From: Sphingomonas mollis
GTDB lineage: Bacteria; Pseudomonadota; Alphaproteobacteria; Sphingomonadales; Sphingomonadaceae
Length of the DNA: 32,516 bases
Assembly: GCF_016427505.1 (NCBI RefSeq)
Contig: NZ_JAELXS010000018.1
Span: 1 to 32,516 of the forward strand
Direction: 5' to 3'
Below, in pieces: positions 24,608 to 32,516 of this stretch. The first letter of the stretch is position 1, and each line of letters starts with the position of its first letter. The notes below the pieces were generated by a model. It ran no database searches, had not been told where the DNA came from, and saw nothing but the letters and a program-made list of their open reading frames with translations. A program made the translations under genes and the position numbers.

Positions 24608-25270
24608 GTGCGCGCGACGCTGCTCGACGACGCATCATGGTTCGCACCCTGGATGGAGACCCAAACGGCGGAACGGCTCACCTGGGCGATGACCGGTGCC
24701 AGCAGGAGTTTCGCCGGCTTCCCAGATATGGCCGAGTATCAGGGCCTGATAGCCGAGTACCAGGCGGCGCGCGGTATCGGAGCGGCGGATATCGACCTGT
24801 TCGATGGCAAGGACACGCTCATCACGTATTTCTGGATGTACGGCCCCGAGCGAGAGCGGCCGTGCCCGATGTGCACCGACACGCTGTCGGGGCTCGACGG
24901 CGTCGCGATCAACATTACGCAGCGCGCCGCCTTCAAGGTGCTGGGCCGCAGCCCGGTCTCGCGGCAGCTCGCATTCGCGCGGGAGCGGGGCTGGGACCAT
25001 CTCGAGTTCGTGCAGACGCTTGGCGACGACTATGCGCGCGATATCCGGGCACTGTCGCCCGAGGGCGACGAATACCCCTCCTTCGTCGTCTATCACCTTG
25101 ACGGAAACGCCGTCCGCGTTTTCTACGCCGCCGAAATGCCCAAGGACGCAGCCGATCCCGGCCAGGATCCGCGCGGTGCCACCGACCTGTCGCCGTTATG
25201 GAACGTGCTCGACCATACGCCCGAGGGTCGCGGCGCGGACTGGTACCCCAAGCTCGAGTATCAGGACTGA
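24608..25270 (+). CDS. DUF899-family thioredoxin-fold protein with an aberrant N-terminus
   Basis: 220 codons from a GTG at 24608; the frame is open back into the IS end, so the natural start is gone. Residues about 60-220 match the DUF899 family, a thioredoxin-like fold: DLFDGKDTLITYFWMYGPER, then CPMCTDTLSGLDG with the CxxC pair, QRAAFKVLGRSP, and the C-terminal PLWNVLDHTPEGRGADWYP. Residues 1-55 (VNVRATLLDDASWFAPWMET...) do not fit DUF899 and recall the C-terminal end of a GFA-type (glutathione-dependent formaldehyde-activating) protein; this part is tentative. It looks like a deletion chimera next to the IS. The next gene follows after 11 bases, so it may still be translated. Confidence 0.65.
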   Translation: MRATLLDDASWFAPWMETQTAERLTWAMTGASRSFAGFPDMAEYQGLIAEYQAARGIGAADIDLFDGKDTLITYFWMYGPERERPCPMCTDTLSGLDGVAINITQRAAFKVLGRSPVSRQLAFARERGWDHLEFVQTLGDDYARDIRALSPEGDEYPSFVVYHLDGNAVRVFYAAEMPKDAADPGQDPRGATDLSPLWNVLDHTPEGRGADWYPKLEYQD

Positions 25271-25281
25271 GGAGAGCGACG

Positions 25282-25704
25282 GTGGACGACTGGAAGATCC
25301 GCGAACTCATTGCCGCCCGCTCGATGGCGATTAACGCGCACGACGTCGAGGCGGCGATCGCCGATATCGACCAGGACGTGGCGATCTACGAACTGGTACC
25401 GCCGCTGGCGATGGAGGGCATCGCCGCATCGCGGCAGCGCACCGTCGACTGGTTCGCAACCTACAGCGATGGTCCGTACTGGCAGGACGGCGAAATAACG
25501 GTGATATCCGATGGCGATGTCGCGTTCAGCCATGCGATCAACCGCGTCACCGGCACATCATCGTCCGGCGACCAGGTCGACATGTGGTTCCGCACGACGC
25601 CTGGCTGGCGACGACGCGACGGACGATGGCGCATCGTCCATGACCATAATTCGGTGCCGTTCGATCCGGCCAGCGGAAAGGGCCGGCTCGACCTGGAACC
25701 CTGA
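25282..25704 (+). CDS. SnoaL-like / NTF2-fold small protein
   Basis: 140 residues from the GTG at 25282, chosen because GGAGAG lies 5 bases upstream and because the longer frame overlaps the previous gene. It has the SnoaL-like pattern: an N-terminal helix (WKIRELIAARSMAINAHDVE), Asp-rich turn (IADIDQDVAIYELVPPL), then a cone of strands ending in WRIVHDHNSVPFD. Such NTF2-fold proteins are small enzymes (isomerase/hydrolase-like) or ligand binders of varied function. It is coupled to the DUF899 gene, a pairing seen in soil bacteria with GFA or DUF899 genes. Confidence 0.75.
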   Translation: MDDWKIRELIAARSMAINAHDVEAAIADIDQDVAIYELVPPLAMEGIAASRQRTVDWFATYSDGPYWQDGEITVISDGDVAFSHAINRVTGTSSSGDQVDMWFRTTPGWRRRDGRWRIVHDHNSVPFDPASGKGRLDLEP

Positions 25705-25783
25705 TTCGCGCGGAGCGATCTGCATCCGGGCACTGGCATATGCACCCGGCGCGATTCCTAGCATGATCGCCTCGTCGCCCTGG

Positions 25784-26200
25784 TCAGAGCAGACCGCGCA
25801 GCGTCATTTCGAGGCCCAGCAGCAACAGAAAGCTAAAGAGAATGCGGCGGAACAGCAATCGGCTGATCTGTGTGCGGATCACCTGTCCGACTGCCATGCC
25901 GATCAACGCCGGAATGACTGCGAGCGTCGAGGCGAGCAGGCTCCCTGTAGGCGCCGCACCGTGCCAGAACAGCTCGATCGCGAGAGCGATCATCGATACG
26001 GTGAACGATAGGCCGAGCGCTTGGACCAGGTCATCCCGCTCGAAATCCAGCGACTGGATGTATGGCACTGGCGGAATGACAAACACGCCCGTTGCATCCG
26101 TGACCAGCCCAGTCGCCAGTCCGATGACCGGCGACAACCAAGGCTCCCATCGAGCTGATACGTGGAACGGTTTGGCAAACAGCGTAGGCTCGGTTCTAGT
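25784..26200 (-). pseudogene. TSUP (TauE/SafE) permease, C-terminal half
   Basis: About 139 codons of good homology from near 26200 to the stop at 25784. It has the typical TSUP second half: a signature loop GLATGLVTDATGVFVIPPVP, then hydrophobic spans (ALGLSFTVSMIALAIELFW, LLASTLAVIPALIGMAVG, RRILFSFLLLLGLEMTL). A full member has about 250 residues and seven or eight spans; the first half is missing and the sequence beyond 26200 belongs to another gene fragment. A non-functional remnant is likely. Its usual role is export of sulfite or organosulfonates. Confidence 0.7.
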
Positions 26201-26204
26201 AAGG

Positions 26205-26438
26205 CGCGATGCCTTTCTTGACAAGCCTCATGGGGCGAATACGCCGGCGCTGGTGGTGTCGGGTGCCGATGATACGATCCTCCCCACGACGATGAACCGC
26301 TGGATCGCGGATCGCATGCCCAATGCCGAGGCGATCGAGATTGAGGGGGCTGCGCATCTCGTGCCTGTTGAAAGGCCGTAGCAGACGAACGCGCTCCTGC
26401 TGGATAGGATGAACCGCTGGATCGAGGGGAAACGGTGA
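26205..26438 (+). pseudogene. alpha/beta hydrolase, C-terminal fragment with a nonsense codon
   Basis: The frame reads NTPALVVSGADDTILPT (acid Asp region) and then EGAAHLVPVERP with the catalytic-type His, the typical end of an alpha/beta hydrolase. A TAG at 26379-26381 interrupts it, after which the same frame continues QTNALLLDRMNRWIEGK to TGA at 26436-26438, as in intact relatives. So the gene is both 5'-truncated (joined to the TSUP remnant near 26200) and broken by a stop. The last bases overlap the start of the NnrU-like gene. Confidence 0.7.
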
Positions 26439-27130
26439 TGGATGGTGCGATCTGGGTTCTGGCGGGCGCCGCCTCCTTCGTCGGCACGCATTTCGCAATG
26501 TCGCACCCGCTGCGCCGGCCGCTCGTCGCGCGGCTCGGGGAAACCGGATTTACCGGCCTCTATTCGTTGGTATCGTTCCTCACACTGGGCCTAACGATAT
26601 GGGCTTATGTCGCCGCGCCGGTGACCGCGCCGGCATGGCTGGTCGGCGATGTCCTGTGGGGTATCGCGACAGCGCTGATGCTGGTTGTCTCAATCCTGTT
26701 GATGGGATCGCTGGTGCGCAATCCGGCTCTGCCCGGCGCCGCGAAGCAGGCGGCCACGGCGGAAGCCCACGGCGTCTACGGCATTACCCGTCATCCGATG
26801 CTCTGGTCGTTCGCGATTTGGGGTGGCAGCCACATTCTTGTGCTGCCGATCGCCAAGAACATCGTCCTGTCGGGCGCGATCATCTTCCTGTCGCTGGTCG
26901 GCGCCATTTTCCAGGATCGAAAAAAAGCGCAACTTGATCCGCAGGGGTGGTCCGCATGGCAAAGCCGCACCAGCTATTTGCCCTTCGCCGCCATTGTGCA
27001 GGGGCGCGCAAGATTCGGCGGCTTTGGGTTCCATGCGATCCTAGGCGGTATCGTCGTCTGGCTGGCGGCGACGTGGGCGCACATGCCGCTGGCGGGATGG
27101 CCCGCAGGCATCTGGCGCTGGGTGGGGTAG
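26438..27130 (+). CDS. NnrU-family integral membrane protein
   Basis: 230 residues. The ATG at 26438 follows GAGGGG by 8 bases and overlaps the TGA of the hydrolase remnant; a GTG one codon earlier is possible. There are about six or seven hydrophobic spans. Family features are the early FVGTHFAMSHPLRRPLV segment, GVYGITRHPMLWSFAIWG with its conserved His/Pro, and IFQDRKKAQLDPQGW near the end. NnrU was first linked to nitrite/NO reduction; the relatives include zeta-carotene isomerase-like proteins that bind haem. No denitrification or carotenoid gene is nearby, so its job is unknown. Confidence 0.8.
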   Translation: MDGAIWVLAGAASFVGTHFAMSHPLRRPLVARLGETGFTGLYSLVSFLTLGLTIWAYVAAPVTAPAWLVGDVLWGIATALMLVVSILLMGSLVRNPALPGAAKQAATAEAHGVYGITRHPMLWSFAIWGGSHILVLPIAKNIVLSGAIIFLSLVGAIFQDRKKAQLDPQGWSAWQSRTSYLPFAAIVQGRARFGGFGFHAILGGIVVWLAATWAHMPLAGWPAGIWRWVG

Positions 27131-27361
27131 CTTCTCCTGAATCGCGACTCGTGTCGACAAAATTGGACGAGCGAAGAGAAGAACGGAGCCGTCTAAACTT
27201 GCCGTCCCGTCGATATGAACAAGCGACCGGAGTTGGGAAGCGCAATCAGCGCGGCGACTGGCGACAAATGAGTCTAGCCGACCAGGTATCTCGAGTGACG
27301 GATGCTAGGTCGAAAGACCGGTTGATGGTTGCGCTATCCAATCGAAGCCGAGAAATCTTGG

Positions 27362-28888
27362 TCACGTTGTCTCTGCACGATATTCATCGGCGCGGCAGTG
27401 GCGTTCGATAAACTGGTCGTGCGTCGGCATCCCTTCCGCTCCGCGACGCACCAGATCGCGCATCCGAACGAGTTGGGCGGCGATCTGATCGCGCGGCATA
27501 GCCATTGCAACCGGATCGGCCCGCCGGGGCAGCAAGCCCTGGCCCAGCATCACCGCTACCCATGATGTTTCGGTGAACAGCTCGCCGCGCTCCACGAACA
27601 CACGCCCGTGGCTGGCGAACAATTCCAGGCGCTGGCGCAAGCTGTCAGGGACCGCCATCGTCCGTACCTGGTTCCAAAACGGGGAGTCGTCGCGCCGCGT
27701 GAGATGATAGTGGAGGATAATGAAGTCCCGCACCTGTTCGAACTCGGCGGCCATCAAGCGATTATATTGATCGACGTCTGCCTGTGCGAAGCCGCGATCG
27801 GGAAACAGCGACATCAGCGTGACGACACCGCGCTGGATGAGGTGGATGCTGGTCGATTCCAGCGGCTCCACGAAGCCCGCCGCCAACCCGAGAGCGACGA
27901 CGTTGCCGTTCCACATTCGCCGGCGCCGCCCGGTGGTGAAGCGCAGTGGACGCGGGTCGGCGAGCGCGGGTGCGTCCAGACCCTTGAGCAGCTGATCCGC
28001 CGCTTCGTCATCGGACAGATGTGCGCTGCAATAAACGTGGCCGTTACCGGTGCGATGCTGCAACGGAATGCGCCAGCGCCAGCCCGCGCTGCCGGCAGTT
28101 GCGCGGGTGTAAGGGGTGCGAGGCAGCGTGGGCGTACTGGGCACCGCCAGTGCTCGATCCATCGGCAACCAGTGCGACCAGTCCTCATACCCGGTCGCCA
28201 TCGTCTCTTCGATCAGCAACCCGCGAAAGCCTGAGCAATCGATGAACAGGTCGCCTTCCAGTCGATCCCCCTCGTCCAGACGGAGAGCTGCGACATGGCC
28301 CCGCGCATCGCGCTCCGCCCCCTCGATACGGCGCTGCAAGTGGACGACGCCGCGTGCCTTGGCCTGCTCGGCGAGATATTCGGCATACCGCACCGCATCG
28401 AAGTGCAGCGCATAGGCGAGTCTGGAATGGACGTGGCGGCTATCCTCAGGCGGGCGGATGAACCGGTTGGCCCGCGCCGCAGCGATCGTCATCGAATATT
28501 CGTCTAGCGGCGTGTTACCTGTCATCCCTTGCGTCGCCAGCCAGTGATGATGAAAGTGTATGCCGTTCAGGTCGGCGCCATACTGGCCGAAAGGGTGAAA
28601 ATAGCGCTCGCCAATCTGTCCCCAGTTGCTGAACTCGATGCCGAGTTTGAACGTGGCGCCGGTCCGGCGGACAAGTTCGTCCTCATCTAGTCCCAGAAGG
28701 CGATTCAACGTCAGGATCGGTGGTATGGTTGCCTCGCCGACGCCGACGGTGCCGATCTGCGGCGACTCGACCAGTGTCACGGTGACCTGCTGTGTGGGGA
28801 GTGCACGAGCGATGACCGCGGCCGCCATCCATCCTGCGGTACCTCCGCCCGCTATCACGATACGGCGGATCGGTTCTCCATGTTGCAT
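27362..28888 (-). CDS. flavin-dependent tryptophan-halogenase homologue
   Basis: 508 residues from the ATG at 28888, which follows AAGGAG at the ideal distance; a TTG at 28906 is rejected. FAD-binding GGGTAGWM is at 14-21. The active-site Lys is Lys81 in FKLGIEFSNW, the diagnostic WxWxIP is at 270-275 (WRWRIP), and Glu344 lies in VEPLESTSIH. All catalytic residues of true halogenases are therefore present. The family uses reduced FAD from a partner reductase, oxygen and halide to make hypohalous acid for an aromatic substrate; the substrate of this branch is unknown. It is divergent from, and shares a regulatory region with, a large TonB-dependent receptor, a pairing common in sphingomonads and caulobacters. 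Confidence 0.9.
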   Translation of the reverse strand: MQHGEPIRRIVIAGGGTAGWMAAAVIARALPTQQVTVTLVESPQIGTVGVGEATIPPILTLNRLLGLDEDELVRRTGATFKLGIEFSNWGQIGERYFHPFGQYGADLNGIHFHHHWLATQGMTGNTPLDEYSMTIAAARANRFIRPPEDSRHVHSRLAYALHFDAVRYAEYLAEQAKARGVVHLQRRIEGAERDARGHVAALRLDEGDRLEGDLFIDCSGFRGLLIEETMATGYEDWSHWLPMDRALAVPSTPTLPRTPYTRATAGSAGWRWRIPLQHRTGNGHVYCSAHLSDDEAADQLLKGLDAPALADPRPLRFTTGRRRRMWNGNVVALGLAAGFVEPLESTSIHLIQRGVVTLMSLFPDRGFAQADVDQYNRLMAAEFEQVRDFIILHYHLTRRDDSPFWNQVRTMAVPDSLRQRLELFASHGRVFVERGELFTETSWVAVMLGQGLLPRRADPVAMAMPRDQIAAQLVRMRDLVRRGAEGMPTHDQFIERHCRADEYRAETT

Positions 28889-29017
28889 CCCGTTCTCCTT
28901 ATCCAAACTTTATGAGCACTTGTGACAAGTCGATGTGACCGCTATCAGACCTCTGACGCCTCGACGCAAGCGCAGGTTAACTGCTTGTCAGGCCGAAGAT
29001 TATAAGAGGGGATGACG
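28889..29017. promoter_or_regulatory. divergent promoter with operator-like inverted repeat
   Basis: The space between halogenase and TonB receptor starts. At 28918-28930 lies ACTTGT-G-ACAAGT, a perfect 6-base dyad with a single centre base, well suited to a dimeric repressor. The AAGGAG of the halogenase and AGAGGGG (29005-29011) of the receptor flank it. No regulator gene lies in the window next to it. Confidence 0.55.
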
Positions 29018-32000
29018 ATGGCTTCGCATATCGGCCTGAGTGGTGTTTCCACGCTGGCATTGGCAATTGCCGCGACCGCATTGCCGAGCGCGGTTCATGC
29101 CGCCGGAGCACAGACGAAAGCCGAAGGGCCGTCGCCCGCCTTGAATCCATCTGTCCCGCAGGCAGGAACGGGCGGCGAACCGGATGCAACCGTCGATGCC
29201 GATGCCGCACAAAAAAGAACTGAAGGGAGCGGAGCCGAAGGGGACGGCGACGGCGAGATCGTCGTCACGGGCCTGCGCGCCTCGCTCGAAAGTGCGCAGA
29301 ACATCAAGCGCAACGCCGAGCAGTTCGTCGACTCGATCACCGCGCAGGATATCGGTCGTCTGCCCGACGTGAACGTTGCAGAGGCATTGCAACGTGTATC
29401 CGGCGTGCAGATCACCCGCAATCGCGGCGAAGGCTCTGCCATCGCAGTGCGCGGTCTGAACCAGGTCCGCACCGAATTGAACGGCCGTGACATCTTCTCC
29501 GCCAGCGGCGGGCGTGGCCTGTCGTTCGAGGAGGTAGGCTCGGAGCTGCTCGCAGGCGTCGACGTCTACAAAAACCCGTCCGCGGAACTGATCGAGGGCG
29601 GGTTGGCCGGCACGGTGAATCTGCGCACGCGTTTGCCCTTCGACAGCAAGGAGCGGATCGTATCGGCAAGCGTCGGGTCGACTTACTACGACCTGATCGG
29701 CAAGAGCGGACAGCAGGTATCGGGTCTGTATTCAGACCGCTGGCAGACCGGGATCGGTGAAATCGGCATCCTGGCCAACGTCGGTTATCAGACTACGTCG
29801 TTCCGTGATGACGTCGTGGTGGTGGAACCATTCTACCAGCACGGACCGACAGCACCCGGCGTCCAGTCGCCCGTCCCCGGCTTCGCCAATCAGACCGTGC
29901 TGCTGCCGCATGGCGGAGGATTTCGTATCGCATATGGCGACCGCGAACGTCTGAGCACGGCAGCCGCCATTCAGTGGAAGCCGGTGTCGAACCTGGAACT
30001 GTACGCGCAGTATTTTCGCGCCGATTACAAATTCAACGAGGCTGGCGTATCGATCTTCGCCTATGGTTCCGATGTGCAGCCCGCACAGAACCGGCCGTTC
30101 GAGGTCGATGCCGACGGGATCGTGCGTACGGGATTTCTGGCCAATCCGGGATCTGATTCGGTAAATTTCGGCACCAAGCGTGATACCGCGACCACGGATA
30201 TCTCGGGCGGTGTGAAATGGGACGTGACCGAGCGGGTGCGTCTGTCGATGGACTATCAGCATATCGACTCGAGCGTGCGGCAGCAGACGCTGAACCTGAC
30301 TGCCAGCCCCCTGAATCCCCGCACCAGCGTGGCGGGTTTCGGGCAGCCATACGACTTTTTCTTCGACATCTCGGGCGATAAACCGGTCTTCCAGTCAACC
30401 ACGCCGGGCTATTTCGCGAACCCAGCCAATTACGGCATGACCGCGATCCTGCCCTATGCCGAGGACAATGACGCGCAGTCGGATGCGATACGCGCCGATC
30501 TGGACTGGAATTTCGACGAGGGCTTCATCAAGAGCATCCGCGTCGGCGCTCGCTACACCGATCGCAGCGCGGTCAATCGCAACACGACGTACGGCACCTG
30601 GACCGCGATCGGATCGACCTGCGCCAACTGGTCGTCGGACGCGGGATGCACGCTGCTTTCGGAATTTCCGCAATATGCGCAGCCCAACCTATTTCAGGGC
30701 GACCTTCTGCGCGGCAACGCCAACGGCTCGGTCTTCGGCCCGGTCTGGCAGTTCAGCGATGCGCTTGTGCGCGACGCCAATGCCGCTTTTGCCGCCGTGA
30801 AGCAGATCAGCGGCCAGACCATCAGCTTCCGTCCGTTCGATGCGCCCGACGCCTTCTCCGGCACAATCAACGAGCAGACCTATGCCGGCTATGCGCGCGT
30901 GGCCTTTGGGTCAGAACTGGCGGGGATACGTTTTGACGGTAATGTCGGCTTGCGCGGAACACGCACCAAGTCCGAAGGTATTGGTCGCCGGGTGCTGACG
31001 TACCGCGCGGGTGCGCCGGTAACGAACCCCGACGGCACGGTGACGGCGGCACCCACCGTGACGCTGGACGAGGATTTCAGCGGCGGTCGCGATTACACCA
31101 AATATCTCCCCAGTGTGAATCTGCGGGTTTTCCTGACCGACGAGATCATCCTGCGCGCCGCAGCTTCGAAGAACCTGTCGCGACCCAGCTTCGACCAGCT
31201 CAATCCACAGTTCAATCTGGGCGCCAGCTACACGGACGCCGCCAGCGTCGCACCGGCCCGGGTCGACCCCAGCCGCCCGTACGACGCAACGAACAACCCC
31301 TATGTCGGCACCGGTACCGCGCTGGGCGATCCCAACCTGAAGGCGGAACGCACCACAAGCTTCGATGCGGCGGTGGAGTGGTATTTCGATCGTGTCGGTT
31401 TCGTCTACGTCACTGGATTCTACAAGAACATCAAGGACCTGATCGTTCGCCGCCCAGGCGCACCGATCATCGAGACCATCGACGGGATCGGTAATATCCG
31501 CTTCAACGTCGAGCGCTTCGTCAACGAAGCCAACGGCTATGTCCGCGGCTTCGAACTTGGCGGTCAAAAGTTCCTCGATTTTCTGCCGGCGCCATTTGAC
31601 GGACTGGGTGTGCAAGCCAACTACACCTTTGCCGACAGCGACGCTGGACAGCAGGCCGCGGGAGACATCAACAGCACCACCCAGGTCCAGGTTCCGTTGC
31701 AGAACCTGTCCAAGCATAGCTTCAACCTCGTCGCGTTGTACGACAAAGTCGGGTTGAACATGCGTGTGGCGTATAACTGGCGCGGAAAATATCTTCAGGG
31801 TACTAACAATACCGGGACACAGAACCTGCCCATCTTTGGCAACTCAATCGGCTTTCTCGATGCCTCCGCTACTTATGACGTGACGAAGAACTTCGCAATC
31901 ACAGTCGATGGCCAGAACCTGCTCGATACCGCGACCAAGACCTATCAGATATTCAGCAATAGGCCGCGTGACTATCAATTGAACGATCGTCGATTTTCAG

Positions 32001-32023
32001 TCAGGGCGCGTATCCGGATCTGA
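29018..32023 (+). CDS. TonB-dependent outer-membrane receptor (Xanthomonas/Caulobacter type)
   Basis: 1001 residues from the ATG at 29018, chosen because AGAGGGG lies six bases upstream; an ATG at 29012 abuts the site and is less likely. A signal peptide of about 28 residues ends at AVHA. A low-complexity acidic stretch follows, then the TonB-box-like EIVVTG (about 80-85), the plug domain (93-205; QDIGRLPDVNVAEALQRVSG, VRGLNQVRTELNGRD, LIEGGLAGTVNLRTR), and a long beta-barrel ending in FSVRARIRI. The size and plug text match the TonB-Xanth-Caul family, which imports carbohydrates or other large compounds with energy from TonB-ExbBD. There are no other uptake genes in the window; the partner halogenase is the only linked function. 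Confidence 0.9.
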   Translation: MASHIGLSGVSTLALAIAATALPSAVHAAGAQTKAEGPSPALNPSVPQAGTGGEPDATVDADAAQKRTEGSGAEGDGDGEIVVTGLRASLESAQNIKRNAEQFVDSITAQDIGRLPDVNVAEALQRVSGVQITRNRGEGSAIAVRGLNQVRTELNGRDIFSASGGRGLSFEEVGSELLAGVDVYKNPSAELIEGGLAGTVNLRTRLPFDSKERIVSASVGSTYYDLIGKSGQQVSGLYSDRWQTGIGEIGILANVGYQTTSFRDDVVVVEPFYQHGPTAPGVQSPVPGFANQTVLLPHGGGFRIAYGDRERLSTAAAIQWKPVSNLELYAQYFRADYKFNEAGVSIFAYGSDVQPAQNRPFEVDADGIVRTGFLANPGSDSVNFGTKRDTATTDISGGVKWDVTERVRLSMDYQHIDSSVRQQTLNLTASPLNPRTSVAGFGQPYDFFFDISGDKPVFQSTTPGYFANPANYGMTAILPYAEDNDAQSDAIRADLDWNFDEGFIKSIRVGARYTDRSAVNRNTTYGTWTAIGSTCANWSSDAGCTLLSEFPQYAQPNLFQGDLLRGNANGSVFGPVWQFSDALVRDANAAFAAVKQISGQTISFRPFDAPDAFSGTINEQTYAGYARVAFGSELAGIRFDGNVGLRGTRTKSEGIGRRVLTYRAGAPVTNPDGTVTAAPTVTLDEDFSGGRDYTKYLPSVNLRVFLTDEIILRAAASKNLSRPSFDQLNPQFNLGASYTDAASVAPARVDPSRPYDATNNPYVGTGTALGDPNLKAERTTSFDAAVEWYFDRVGFVYVTGFYKNIKDLIVRRPGAPIIETIDGIGNIRFNVERFVNEANGYVRGFELGGQKFLDFLPAPFDGLGVQANYTFADSDAGQQAAGDINSTTQVQVPLQNLSKHSFNLVALYDKVGLNMRVAYNWRGKYLQGTNNTGTQNLPIFGNSIGFLDASATYDVTKNFAITVDGQNLLDTATKTYQIFSNRPRDYQLNDRRFSVRARIRI

Positions 32024-32516
32024 CGAGCATGGCACGCACGCAACGAAGGAGACGAAACCCTATCTTTATAGCGTGCGTGTCTACCTGGAACGGAACGTTG
32101 AAACGAATGCCGACGCATTAGACTAATGTCGGCTGGGCGGGTTTTTTAATGCGTCCATGCCATCACTGCATGATGCTGAGCCTGCTGCCGGTCCAATGGA
32201 CGTCGGGTTAAGCTTCCTCCGCCTAAAGCGCTGAAGACCGACCATGAGCTAGCCGCCGCATGATGCCTTACTGACTCAAGTCGTCTTCAATCATTTACAT
32301 GAACGTATGGCCCGCCCCGTTTGCAAGCTGGATGTTGAGGTGATCTGATCAGTCTGCGTCAACGTATGCGGTCTCGTGGGTGAGCCCACGGCCAAGATGG
32401 ACATCCGCGCGTTCAGAGCCCCATAATGAGTACGGCATAGAGTGCCAATTCATGTGCCGGGCTTTCCGAACGCCGATTGACTGTCAGGCCATCTTTACGA
32501 TCCTTCCTGCAAACCT
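32024..32516. other. gene-free end of the window with inverted repeats
   Basis: No gene seen. Two dyads lie near the receptor stop: GGCACGCACGC (32031-32041) with GCGTGCGTGTC (32071-32081), 10 of 11 bases pairing, and the stem at 32109-32133 (separate entry). The last 350 bases hold nothing I recognise. Confidence 0.45.
32109..32147 (+). terminator. probable terminator after the TonB receptor
   Basis: GCCGAC and ATTAG pair with CTAAT and GTCGGC, with a 2-base bulge in the left arm and a 1-base loop. A run of six T follows at 32142-32147, 8 bases after the stem. The gap between stem and T-run weakens the call; the stem may extend through the GGGCGGG bases. Confidence 0.5.

Overview
The window looks like chromosomal DNA of an alphaproteobacterium of the Sphingomonas type. 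The basis is high GC with strong GC3 in the real genes, a large outer-membrane TonB-dependent receptor of the Xanthomonas/Caulobacter-type family next to a flavin-dependent tryptophan-halogenase homologue, GTG starts, several Tat or Sec exported hydrolases, and scattered insertion-sequence debris. This assignment is an inference from gene content; there is no rRNA or other taxonomic marker. I found no tRNA, rRNA or CRISPR array.

Layout. (1) 1-860: end of an unknown gene overlapping a CsbD-like small protein, then two small hypothetical genes. (2) 1381-5983: an accessory island. It holds an N-terminally truncated protein resembling the C-terminal part of receiver-domain conflict proteins (minus); a three-gene, overlapping plus-strand unit (caspase/CHAT-like protease with a His/Cys pair, a protein with a central membrane hairpin, and a small lipoprotein); and a convergent membrane-anchored receiver-domain protein. 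This is the best candidate for an undescribed immune or regulated cell-death system. (3) 6295-10759: an animal-type haem peroxidase with a lipoprotein and a small hypothetical (minus), divergent across an AT-rich spacer from a DUF2235 (Tle1-like) serine hydrolase (plus). IS ends flank this block on both sides. (4) 11187-23164: a metabolic and detoxification run: SDR, catalase-like protein, epoxide-hydrolase/royal-jelly-type fusion (minus); secreted HSL-type esterase and DUF4142 protein with a strong terminator (plus); OYE ene-reductase and Tat-exported beta-propeller (plus); MsrB-MsrA fusion and DEDDh exonuclease-BRCT (minus); Tat-exported HSL-type hydrolase (plus). (5) 23354-26438: an IS3-family element with a frameshifted OrfB, followed by gene wreckage (N-truncated DUF899 gene, SnoaL-like gene, half of a TSUP permease, tail of an alpha/beta hydrolase with a nonsense codon). 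(6) 26438-32023: NnrU-like membrane protein, then the divergent halogenase/TonB receptor pair sharing a short promoter region with a clean inverted repeat.

How it works together. Region 4 has a redox/electrophile-stress flavour (OYE, MsrBA, catalase-like, DUF4142, exported hydrolases), though there is no single pathway. Region 6 resembles the polymer- or compound-uptake loci of sphingomonads and caulobacters, where a TonB receptor is paired with a halogenase-like flavoprotein. Regions 2, 3 and 5 have marks of an accessory, rearranging genome: truncated genes, solo IS ends and unusual domain combinations.
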